Positions 1 to 5,823 of a stretch of 7,496 nt of DNA are shown one piece after another. Location of the stretch: NCBI GenBank assembly GCA_003450555.1, contig DMFQ01000352.1:1-7496 (forward strand), given 5' to 3'. The position numbers and the translations under genes are program-made. The stretch's first letter is position 1. The number at the start of each line of letters is the position of its first letter. The stretch comes from Ktedonobacter sp. (GTDB lineage: Bacteria; Chloroflexota; Ktedonobacteria; Ktedonobacterales; Ktedonobacteraceae). The notes under the pieces were generated by a model. It worked only from the letters and a program-made list of their open reading frames with translations. It was not told the origin of the DNA and did not search any database.

Positions 1-14
1 GGGGCGTGATCGAT

Positions 15-75
15 GGGTGGGGACCCTTGGGTCGCCCTCCGCTCTATAGTAGGGTTGACCCTTGCGGTCAACCTG
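15..75 (+). repeat. Two adjacent hairpin units of a dispersed repeat family
   Basis: Two short palindromic units lie side by side. The first (15-39) contains GACCC/GGGTC separated by TT. The second (47-75) has a perfect 8-bp stem GGTTGACC (53-60) and GGTCAACC (66-73) around the loop CTTGC. Both share the frame TAGKRGGN...CCCTTGnGGTC...CCT with units at 4541-4613 and 7403-7490, so they belong to one family dispersed in this window. No coding region covers them and no U-run follows, so a terminator role is not supported. Confidence 0.75.
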
Positions 76-130
76 GGGGTAGAGTGGCGTTTGGCCTGGC
101 AGTCATTCAGTAAACTCAACAGCCCTTACG

Positions 131-160
131 TTGGTGCTAATAAGCGCCAATAAATGGCGC
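131..160 (+). repeat. Two mutually exclusive inverted repeats
   Basis: GCGCCA (144-149) pairs with TGGCGC (155-160) around ATAAA. The same GCGCCAA segment (144-150) can instead pair with TTGGTGC (131-137), using one G-T wobble. The two stems cannot coexist. They lie just upstream of the promoter proposed at 175-203, so they would not be in the TPR gene's transcript; they could be an operator-like palindrome or the tail of an upstream transcript. No T-run follows. The function is unknown. Confidence 0.4.
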
Positions 161-174
161 CCCCACAATAGGCC

Positions 175-203
175 TTGCTCATATCCCCCGATAATGCGAT
201 AAT
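175..203 (+). promoter_or_regulatory. Sigma70-like promoter for the TPR gene
   Basis: TTGCTC (175-180) and GATAAT (198-203) are separated by exactly 17 nt. The -10 matches consensus at 5 of 6 positions; the -35 matches only the invariant TTG. Transcription would begin near 210, leaving a leader of about 27 nt that holds the Shine-Dalgarno at 223-229. A second GATAAT at 190-195 is spaced too closely to this -35. Confidence 0.5.
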
Positions 204-222
204 AGACCCCTGAATAGAACTT

Positions 223-229
223 AGGAGGT
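223..229 (+). promoter_or_regulatory. Shine-Dalgarno site fixing a TTG start
   Basis: AGGAGGT lies 7 nt before the TTG at 237. The next in-frame ATG (261) has no such site, so the TTG is the likely start. Confidence 0.8.
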
Positions 230-236
230 CATCCTA

Positions 237-1163
237 TTGGACACAGAAAACGCAGGCATTATGCTCAGCGAAGATATAGAGAAACTGCTCACATTGGCCG
301 CGGCACAGGATAAACAGGAACACTACCAGGAAATGTTGGAAACTGCCCAGCAGGCAAACAAACTTGACCCAGGTTCAGCGGAAGCGCTGGCCTTAAAAGC
401 GCGTGCTTTACAGAAGCTGGAACGCATCTCCGAAGCAACCATCGCTAACGACCAGGCATTGCTCCTCGATACCAATCTTCCGCTGGCATGGATCAATCGC
501 AGCGGGCTACAGATCATCCAGGAGCGCTTCCCCGATGGCTTGCGCAGTGCCACTCGTGCCATCGAACTCGACCCTAAAGACCCGCGTGCATGGGCCAACA
601 AGGGCATGGCTCTCTATAACTTGAACAACCTGCAGGGCGCCCTCACTGCGATGAACCAGAGCCTGGACTGCGATCCAGATTTCCTCTTTGCCCTCCAGAT
701 AAAGGGAGACATTCTGCACCGCTTTGGCAGGATGCATGAACTTGTCGATACGATGCGCCACGCTTTAGAGCTGGCACCAAAGGACACTTTCTGCCTGTCG
801 CAGATGATCCAAGGACTGCGCGCGCTCGAAGAGTATGGCGAGCTTCCTCCTTTTACAAAACAACTGACCGAGTTAACGCCCGATAGTCTCTTTGCATGGG
901 ATAGCCACATGCGTACCCTGCGCGCCCTTGGACAGTTTGACGAGGCCAGCGAAGCCATTGATCGCATGCTGGAATTGGCGCCGGAGGATGAGCGCGTCTG
1001 GACGATCAAGGCGGACAATTTGTATAGATTGGAGCGCTATCGCGAGGCATCACAGGCTGCTGAACGGGCACTGCACTTCGATCAAGAGTTCGCGCCTGCC
1101 CGGCGCGTCCACGAAAAAGCAGTGCGCCTGATGTATCAACGCAAAGGGAAGCGTGGCAAGTAA
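237..1163 (+). CDS. Tetratricopeptide-repeat (TPR) protein
   Basis: The 308-residue protein is almost entirely TPR. Eight 34-residue units tile residues 11-282 without a gap (11-44, 45-78, 79-112, 113-146, 147-180, 181-214, 215-248, 249-282). Each carries the usual small and aromatic positions and most end in an acidic helix followed by L-D-P or L-A-P (for example AIELDPKD at 108-115 and LELAPEDE at 245-252). Residues 283-308 are a basic tail ending KGKRGK. There is no signal peptide, membrane segment or catalytic domain, so it is probably a cytoplasmic scaffold for protein-protein contacts; the partner is unknown. It begins with TTG behind a strong AGGAGGT. It is transcribed alone and converges on the HD gene with 4 nt between the stop codons. 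TPR identity is certain; the biological role cannot be read from the sequence. Confidence 0.93.
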   Translation: MDTENAGIMLSEDIEKLLTLAAAQDKQEHYQEMLETAQQANKLDPGSAEALALKARALQKLERISEATIANDQALLLDTNLPLAWINRSGLQIIQERFPDGLRSATRAIELDPKDPRAWANKGMALYNLNNLQGALTAMNQSLDCDPDFLFALQIKGDILHRFGRMHELVDTMRHALELAPKDTFCLSQMIQGLRALEEYGELPPFTKQLTELTPDSLFAWDSHMRTLRALGQFDEASEAIDRMLELAPEDERVWTIKADNLYRLERYREASQAAERALHFDQEFAPARRVHEKAVRLMYQRKGKRGK

Positions 1164-1167
1164 AGCT

Positions 1168-2622
1168 TCACTCCATTTCCAGCAGCGTCTCTACCATGGG
1201 GAGCAGGATATCATCGATATGTGACTGGAGCGGTGCCCGCAAACGTTCAGGCACCACCACTCGTATCCTGCGTTGATGCTGCTCATATCTGGCAAGATCA
1301 TCGGGCTGCAGCCCTGTAGCCTGGACCCATGTCACCAGTTCGGCCATGCCTATGGGCGGATGCGCACCAAAAGTGACCCACACATCCATCTCCCACTTCT
1401 CAGGCCTGGGAATATCAAAGAGCACTTCATTATCAGCGATCTCCATCTCCAACGTGCGAGCAAGCTCTGCGGCGAGCAACTGTTCAACGCGGCGTCGGCG
1501 GTTCGCATTCCAGAAAAGAGCTTCCATGCGGCTGAAGAGGCGACCCGCCATACGACTGATCTCCACCACTCCCTTGTAGGGTTTTCTCATTTCTAAATCT
1601 GCCACTAAAACGCGGGAACTCGCGGGCATTCGCTCTTGAGCGAGCAACAGCAGCAGTGATGCATCATCCAATCCCACCAGTTGTGATGCGTCCAGCGCGC
1701 CCGCTAACAACGCTTCCTGCACTGCTCGCATCAGCATCACCTGGAAAGCGCGGCTGGTGTGGTGCCAGTAGATATTGTCGAACATCTCTTGCCTGGCATG
1801 CAGCAACGAATGCAGAGGACTGATCCCCTTGTGCGTAACGACGATACGGCGCTGCCCATTGACGTTGGGGTGGATACGCAGCGAACCCAGCAGCCGCTCG
1901 ACATCGACGCCTCCATAAGGCACGTTGCAGGCGCGTGCATCCCGTGGCAGGTAATCGAGCTTGTCGACATCGAGCGCGCCGCTCAATAGGTGCCCCAGCA
2001 GTTCATCATCGGGGGGCAAGGCTCTCGTTTTAGGAGGATCAATAAAATCCGCCACACGTTCAGGCGAAAGATGATACTCTCGCTCGAGGATAGCAGCAAT
2101 CTCGCCGCTTTCGATGATCGAACGCCCCACTTTTTCATGGGGAGCGATGGGATAGCCCAGCTCCTCGATGGTGTGAGAAAAAGGATAGTGCCCGATATCG
2201 TGCAGCAGGGCTGCCACAACCAGGGTCTGCACGCTGCTAATGGAGATATCTGCCAGGCCACCATCTTCTCCCCGCTGCAGCAGTGCCCGTAAAGCCCGCA
2301 CAGCGAGGTGGTAACAGCCAAGGCTATGCTCGTAACGCGTGTGGGTGGCTCCCGGCCAGATACGATAGACAAAGCCAAGCTGCTTCACCTTTTGTAAGCG
2401 CAGGAAAGCCGCTGTGCCGATCAGCTTTTCTTCGCGCGGACCAAAGGGAATCAAATCATAGAGGCTATCGCGCACGGTGGTGACAGGCTGCTCATCTGGC
2501 AAGAGTGGAAAGCCATGCACGCTCTCCGGCCATAGTTTGCCAGGTAGTATAACATCACTGCTAATGCCAGGAGGCTGGCGTTTTGTGCGGGCGATTTTCG
2601 GTCCCTCTGCTTGCATACTCAT
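1168..2622 (-). CDS. HD-domain phosphohydrolase (COG1078, SAMHD1-like)
   Basis: A metal-dependent phosphohydrolase of the HD superfamily; characterised relatives such as SAMHD1 and EF1143 are dNTP triphosphohydrolases. Counting from the ATG at 2622 (484 residues), the metal ligands are visible: H99 in TRYEHSLG, H141-D142 in LLHDIGH and D220 in ALDVDKLDY. The preceding RLQKVKQLGFVYRIWPGATH segment is typical of the family. The region after about residue 270 is an HD-associated C-terminal part without a motif I recognise. The frame stays open to an ATG at 2712, but that start lies under the divergent HAD promoter. No candidate start (2712, 2631, 2622, 2616) has a Shine-Dalgarno. A promoter at 2630-2659 would start RNA next to the ATG at 2622, so I prefer that start. 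The substrate (dNTP or other nucleotide) is not determined by sequence. The stop is 4 nt from the convergent TPR gene. Confidence 0.93.
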   Translation of the reverse strand: MSMQAEGPKIARTKRQPPGISSDVILPGKLWPESVHGFPLLPDEQPVTTVRDSLYDLIPFGPREEKLIGTAAFLRLQKVKQLGFVYRIWPGATHTRYEHSLGCYHLAVRALRALLQRGEDGGLADISISSVQTLVVAALLHDIGHYPFSHTIEELGYPIAPHEKVGRSIIESGEIAAILEREYHLSPERVADFIDPPKTRALPPDDELLGHLLSGALDVDKLDYLPRDARACNVPYGGVDVERLLGSLRIHPNVNGQRRIVVTHKGISPLHSLLHARQEMFDNIYWHHTSRAFQVMLMRAVQEALLAGALDASQLVGLDDASLLLLLAQERMPASSRVLVADLEMRKPYKGVVEISRMAGRLFSRMEALFWNANRRRRVEQLLAAELARTLEMEIADNEVLFDIPRPEKWEMDVWVTFGAHPPIGMAELVTWVQATGLQPDDLARYEQHQRRIRVVVPERLRAPLQSHIDDILLPMVETLLEME

Positions 2623-2629
2623 ACGGGGC

Positions 2630-2659
2630 ATTGTAGCAGAAGCGAGTGAAGAATGTCTA
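2630..2659 (-). promoter_or_regulatory. Sigma70-like promoter for the HD gene
   Basis: On the minus strand TAGACA (2659-2654) and TACAAT (2635-2630) are 18 nt apart, each matching consensus at 5 of 6 positions. The expected transcription start, near 2623, is practically at the ATG at 2622, which implies a leaderless or near-leaderless mRNA and would explain the missing ribosome binding site. Confidence 0.5.
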
Positions 2660-2688
2660 GAGAACACATAGACCCCTTTTATTTGCCC

Positions 2689-2717
2689 TTGCGAGCCACA
2701 AACGGATTGCATATAAT
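2689..2717 (+). promoter_or_regulatory. Sigma70-like promoter for the HAD hydrolase gene
   Basis: TTGCGA (2689-2694), a 17-nt spacer and a perfect TATAAT (2712-2717). Transcription would start near 2724 and give a leader of about 70 nt. The site overlaps the longest possible reading of the divergent HD gene, supporting a shorter start for that gene. Confidence 0.65.
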
Positions 2718-2741
2718 AAATGTAGCCCCACTCCGGGGAAC

Positions 2742-2767
2742 ATGCGACGGACTGTTGCCCGTCGCAT
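2742..2767 (+). other. Leader hairpin, with a possible 13-codon leader ORF
   Basis: ATGCGACGG (2742-2750) and CCGTCGCAT (2759-2767) form a perfect 9-bp stem with an 8-nt loop in the presumed 5' leader of the HAD gene. No T-run follows, so it is not an intrinsic terminator. The stem begins at an ATG that opens a 13-codon frame (MRRTVARRIVITK, stop 2781-2783) ending 10 nt before the HAD start. The hairpin is certain as sequence; translation of the small frame is speculative. Confidence 0.5.
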
Positions 2768-2793
2768 CGTCATTACAAAATGATGGTTGAAGT

Positions 2794-3684
2794 ATGGAAA
2801 CACTACCGTTAAAGATACAATTACTGGTTATAGATATCGATGGCACCCTGCTTAATCCCGCGGGCGAGATCACACCCTACACGCGCGCGGCCGTTCAGAC
2901 CGCGCAGCAGGCGGGCATTGTGGTAACACTGGCAACGGCGCGCCGCTACTGTAATACGTCCCAGATTGCCAACGAACTGGGCTTACAAGGCCCAATTATT
3001 CTTTATGATGGAGCAATGATTGTACAGCACCCGACAGCGACCATCCTTGAGAGCCGCCCCCTGAACGCCGCCATTGGCCAGGAAGCGGTCGAGATACTGG
3101 TGCGTCATGGCATCCAGCCGGTGGTTCATCCCAATGAGGGACTGGCGGAAGAAATATGGACAGGCCCGGCTGAACTTGACAACCTCTGGATCGAAGCCTA
3201 CTTCGCGACCTATCCTGAGCGCATGCGCCGCATGCCTTATGAAACGCTCTGTGCAGGACATCCAGATCCCCTGCGTGTCGTTGCTTTCACGACGGAAGAG
3301 GCGATACAGAGCACACTGCCTGAGATATCCGCACTAAACTGTACGTGGACAACGATCAAACGCGGCAGCTACAACTGCGCCGAATTGACCGTTATGGACA
3401 AAGGTTGCTCCAAGGCCAGCGGGGTATTGGCCTTAGCAGATGCTCTAGGTATCCCACTGCAAAAGGTTATGGCACTAGGGGACAACAATAACGATATAGA
3501 GATGCTCAAAACGGTTGGCTGGGGGGTGGCGATGGGACAGGCATCTGAGAGCGTGAAATCCGTCGCCAACGCGGTGACCGCCAGTAACTGGGAGGATGGC
3601 GCCGCGCAGGCAATAGATCGTTATGCCTTGCGCTGCGCTACTAAGTCCGCTTCAAATTCTCTCAAGCGCGCCACTTGCCTGTAA
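2794..3684 (+). CDS. Cof-type HAD-superfamily hydrolase
   Basis: A 296-residue phosphatase of the haloacid dehalogenase superfamily with a C2 cap (Cof/YidA group), which typically removes phosphate from sugar phosphates or other small metabolites in the cytoplasm. All four motifs are present: DIDGT (D14 nucleophile, D16 acid-base), T48 in TLATAR, K207 in CSKASG, and GDNNND (D230 and D234, Mg2+ ligands). The cap lies between about residues 85 and 190. The start fits because the motif I strand begins at residue 7, although no clear Shine-Dalgarno precedes it. A normal Cof domain would end near Y277 (IDRY); the last 19 residues are an extra basic tail encoded where this gene overlaps the 3' end of the convergent phosphatase gene. 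A strong promoter precedes it and it appears monocistronic. The exact substrate is unknown. Confidence 0.94.
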   Translation: METLPLKIQLLVIDIDGTLLNPAGEITPYTRAAVQTAQQAGIVVTLATARRYCNTSQIANELGLQGPIILYDGAMIVQHPTATILESRPLNAAIGQEAVEILVRHGIQPVVHPNEGLAEEIWTGPAELDNLWIEAYFATYPERMRRMPYETLCAGHPDPLRVVAFTTEEAIQSTLPEISALNCTWTTIKRGSYNCAELTVMDKGCSKASGVLALADALGIPLQKVMALGDNNNDIEMLKTVGWGVAMGQASESVKSVANAVTASNWEDGAAQAIDRYALRCATKSASNSLKRATCL

Positions 3685-4325
3685 TTGGGCGACGCCTGCC
3701 AGCGCTTCTCCTGTACCAATGCCAGGGCATCCTGGGCGTTCATACCGTCATAGACCAGCACAGCACTGGTCAGTAGAACGCTGCGGCCAACGCCGTGTTC
3801 GCAATGGATAAGCACGCGCCCTCCCTTTTCAATCCGCTCGTGTACCCAGGCCGCGCCCTGCCGCAACTGCTCAACAGACAAGGGGTAAGTATCTGGAGTG
3901 GGTAGATGGAGCAGTTCGATTTGCTCCTGCGCCATTGCCTGCGCGTCATCACAATACTCCGAACGAGTATCTACTACATGCGTAATACCCGTAAGCGCCA
4001 GGATCGGGATATCGGCAGGACGCACGCGCCCGCCAACAGCCAGGTATTTAGTCACCCAGCTCATATTGAGCTTGTCCGGCAACGGAAGATGCAAGGCAAA
4101 AGCCAGTTGCTCCGCTTTTGAATTTTCGGGGAAGAGGCGCGCGGCGATCCGCGTCCAGAGGCGATAGGATAGGCGCACCAACCCGGTAAAAAACCAGCGT
4201 GCTCTCGAGAATTGCACACGCGGCGGCTGCTCTAACGCAGGAGTATCCTTCGGCACATCGACAGGGGGAGGCGTAATGGTTGGATCAGACGACATATTGG
4301 AAATATTCTTCTCTCTTTTTATCAT
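3621..4325 (-). CDS. Dual-specificity / PTP-like cysteine phosphatase
   Basis: A 234-residue protein with a cysteine-phosphatase signature HCEHGVGRS: nucleophile C175, P-loop R181 and S182. The probable general acid is D145 in PTPDTYPL. The strand pattern WVTKYLAVGGR (90-100), then ITHVVDTRSE (114-123), is usual for compact dual-specificity phosphatases. Residues 11-36 are Pro-rich and probably disordered; 41-66 are basic and aromatic and might touch membrane, but no real transmembrane helix is evident. Targets could be phosphoproteins or lipid phosphates, since the PTPMT1 lipid-phosphatase group has a similar core. The start is uncertain: the ATG at 4325 has no Shine-Dalgarno, whereas the ATG at 4295 follows a weak AGAGAGAAG. 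Its 3' end overlaps the convergent HAD gene by 64 nt. It lies 400 nt downstream of the DUF1385 gene on the same strand. Confidence 0.9.
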   Translation of the reverse strand: MIKREKNISNMSSDPTITPPPVDVPKDTPALEQPPRVQFSRARWFFTGLVRLSYRLWTRIAARLFPENSKAEQLAFALHLPLPDKLNMSWVTKYLAVGGRVRPADIPILALTGITHVVDTRSEYCDDAQAMAQEQIELLHLPTPDTYPLSVEQLRQGAAWVHERIEKGGRVLIHCEHGVGRSVLLTSAVLVYDGMNAQDALALVQEKRWQASPNYRQVARLREFEADLVAQRKA

Positions 4326-4500
4326 AATAAGGGCAGAATGCCCTCAGGGCGAGGCAAACGCCCGCCTCTCATTAATAGGTTTTTGTGAAATGAGCAAGGG
4401 AGCAGGTTCGTCTCGTTCTTCCTGCTGCATCGCCTCACTCCCATTGGCACCAACATAAGCAATAGGACACCGTTTTCACGGTGACCACAGACGTTTTCCA

Positions 4501-4648
4501 CTTCACACGCGCAAAGCAGCAGTGAGAACCGCACCGTAATATGTAGGGGCGATCCCTTGCGGTCGCCCTGCTAGCTATGCGACATGTAGGGGCGATCCCT
4601 TGCGGTCGCCCTGGCCCTTCACACGGGTAAAGCAGCGGTGAGAGCCGC
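4501..4648. repeat. Nested repeat flanked by 32-bp direct repeats
   Basis: A 32-bp segment at 4501-4532 recurs at 4617-4648 in the same orientation with 28 of 32 bases identical; both start CTTCACACG and share AAAGCAGC, GTGAGA and CCGC. Between them lie the two identical 30-mers at 4541-4613. The symmetrical layout suggests a composite repeat or a duplication involving the inner units. No transposase or coding region is associated. Confidence 0.75.
4541..4613 (+). repeat. Two identical 30-mers with hairpin potential
   Basis: The same 30 bases occur at 4541-4570 and 4584-4613, separated by a 13-nt non-repeated spacer. Each can fold through GGGCGATC and GGTCGCCC, an 8-bp stem with one T-G wobble and a six-base loop. 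They match the family seen at 15-75 and 7403-7490. Confidence 0.85.
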
Positions 4649-4725
4649 TCCATTGCCCTGGTTTGTATCCTTATGTTGCTGCGAATGGGCGGCTCAAGCG
4701 TCCCCACATCCATACCACTGCCGCC

Positions 4726-5802
4726 CTACAATACACGGGCCGCGTGGGCCGATTTGTCGTATGGTAGTAGAGGTGCGGCTTCGCCAGCACTCTCGTTCTC
4801 CTCACCACCCAAAACAGCCTGCCCATCTCTCTGCATTACCCGTTTCAACGAGGTAATTGCACACTCTATCATACTATCATCAGGCTCGCGCGTAGTCAAA
4901 CCCTGCAGGGCAAGCCCTGGAGCAAGGAGCCATCTGACTATACGAAATCGGTAGTTGGCAGCCCCCAGGCGCATCAGTTCATAGGAGATACCTGCTACAA
5001 CCGGCACCAGGACGATACGCGAGAGCACTTTAAGCGGCAAGGATGGCGTTCCCACGAAAGCAAAAACGAAGATCGAGACGACCATCACAATGAGGAGGAA
5101 GCCGGTTCCACACCGCGTATGGACGCGTGAGGCGCTGCGAACATGAGGTATATCCAGTGGAGCACCCTGCTCCATAGCGTTGATGGCCTTGTGTTCTGCG
5201 CCATGGTAGCCAAAGACACGCTGGATATCCGGGAATCGGCCAATCAGGTAGAGATAGCCGATGAGCAGTAGCAAACGTACCGCGCCCTCGATCACCAGGT
5301 TTAACCAATCGCCACCAGCCTGGATATGGAAAAGACTCGCGATGAAGAGCGGGGCCAGGAAAAAAACCAGGATGGCGAAGCCAAGTGAGATCATCAACGT
5401 GATCGCCAGCGTCACACCGCCGATTTGCGGGGGAGCCATGTCGTCGGACTTAGAAGCCGGGCTTGCTTCCCCATCAAGCGGTCGAAGTCCATCCATACCC
5501 GGTTGAGCATTATCAAGAGTAGGAGGAGAGGTAGTAGGATCGTCTGGATTGACAGCGCCCGTGGCGATATTGGCGGACATGGTCATCAAGCGGGTGCCGA
5601 GGACAAGCATCTCCCAGAGGAGCAGTAGTCCACGCACAAACGGCAGGCGAAAGAGGCGATTCTGATAGAGGCGCGGGTTCAACGCCTCTTCATAGAGATA
5701 AATACTCTGATCTGGTTTGCGAATCGCTACGGCGGCAGACGCGCGCCCGCGCATCATCACACCCTCCATTACAGCCTGACCCCCATAGTAAAACTTTGCC
5801 AC
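4726..5802 (-). CDS. DUF1385 (YqhQ-like) integral membrane protein
   Basis: A 358-residue membrane protein of the DUF1385 family, whose biochemical role is not established. The N-terminal signature YYGGQAVMEGVMMRG (5-19) is diagnostic. Other conserved family blocks are FGYHGAEHKAINAME (197-211), HTRCGTGF (228-235) and RLGAANYRF (278-286). Likely membrane segments are 54-76, 128-158, 168-188, 233-252 and about 258-276. Between the first two is a roughly 46-residue linker (82-127) rich in Asp, Pro and Ser, and a hydrophilic tail follows residue 325. The start is GTG, preceded by GAGGAG at 7 nt. Only 21 nt separate it from the glycosyltransferase stop, so the two are probably cotranscribed. The conserved His, Glu and Cys residues hint at a metal or catalytic site, but that is conjecture. 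Confidence 0.93.
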   Translation of the reverse strand: MAKFYYGGQAVMEGVMMRGRASAAVAIRKPDQSIYLYEEALNPRLYQNRLFRLPFVRGLLLLWEMLVLGTRLMTMSANIATGAVNPDDPTTSPPTLDNAQPGMDGLRPLDGEASPASKSDDMAPPQIGGVTLAITLMISLGFAILVFFLAPLFIASLFHIQAGGDWLNLVIEGAVRLLLLIGYLYLIGRFPDIQRVFGYHGAEHKAINAMEQGAPLDIPHVRSASRVHTRCGTGFLLIVMVVSIFVFAFVGTPSLPLKVLSRIVLVPVVAGISYELMRLGAANYRFRIVRWLLAPGLALQGLTTREPDDSMIECAITSLKRVMQRDGQAVLGGEENESAGEAAPLLPYDKSAHAARVL

Positions 5803-5809
5803 AATCTAT

Positions 5810-5815
5810 CTCCTC
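5810..5815 (-). promoter_or_regulatory. Shine-Dalgarno for the DUF1385 GTG start
   Basis: GAGGAG on the minus strand lies 7 nt before the GTG at 5802, inside the 21-nt gap after the glycosyltransferase stop. It settles the non-ATG start and supports coupled expression of the two genes. Confidence 0.75.
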
Positions 5816-5823
5816 ATTAATTA

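Larger units (their letters stand above)
4326..4725. other. 400-nt intergenic stretch rich in repeats
   Basis: No convincing gene is present. Open frames here on both strands read through the repeat copies and have no recognisable domain. The stretch contains small palindromes near the phosphatase start (GGGCA/TGCCC at 4331-4343), a hairpin CACCGT/ACGGTG at 4468-4483 that extends by two G-C pairs past an A-A mismatch, and the nested repeat at 4501-4648. None of the hairpins is followed by a clear T-run, so I do not call a terminator for the DUF1385 gene. A promoter for the phosphatase should lie here; TATGAT (minus strand, 4326-4321) is a possible -10 but has no good -35. Confidence 0.7.

Noticed and set aside
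1161..1170. Bidirectional terminator between the TPR and HD genes
   Set aside because: Only 4 nt separate the stop codons and no inverted repeat spans the junction.
1983..2378. Minus-strand 131-codon frame inside the HD gene
   Set aside because: An out-of-frame shadow of the segment encoding the HD motifs, with Cys/Ser-rich low-complexity content.
3898..4167. Plus-strand open frames opposite the phosphatase gene
   Set aside because: Antisense to a gene with clear catalytic motifs, no recognisable domain or start signal.
4465..4486. Intrinsic terminator of the DUF1385 transcript
   Set aside because: The stem has an A-A mismatch and the minus-strand sequence after it (TATTGCTTATG) lacks a U-run.
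4541..4613. CRISPR array
   Set aside because: Only two repeats with a 13-nt spacer, strong internal palindromes and relatives elsewhere in the window; no cas gene. It fits a dispersed hairpin repeat.
4435..4713. Minus-strand open frame of 92 codons and its overlapping neighbours on both strands
   Set aside because: It reads through the repeat copies, is rich in Cys and Arg, shows no domain and has no ribosome binding site; translated repeats explain it.
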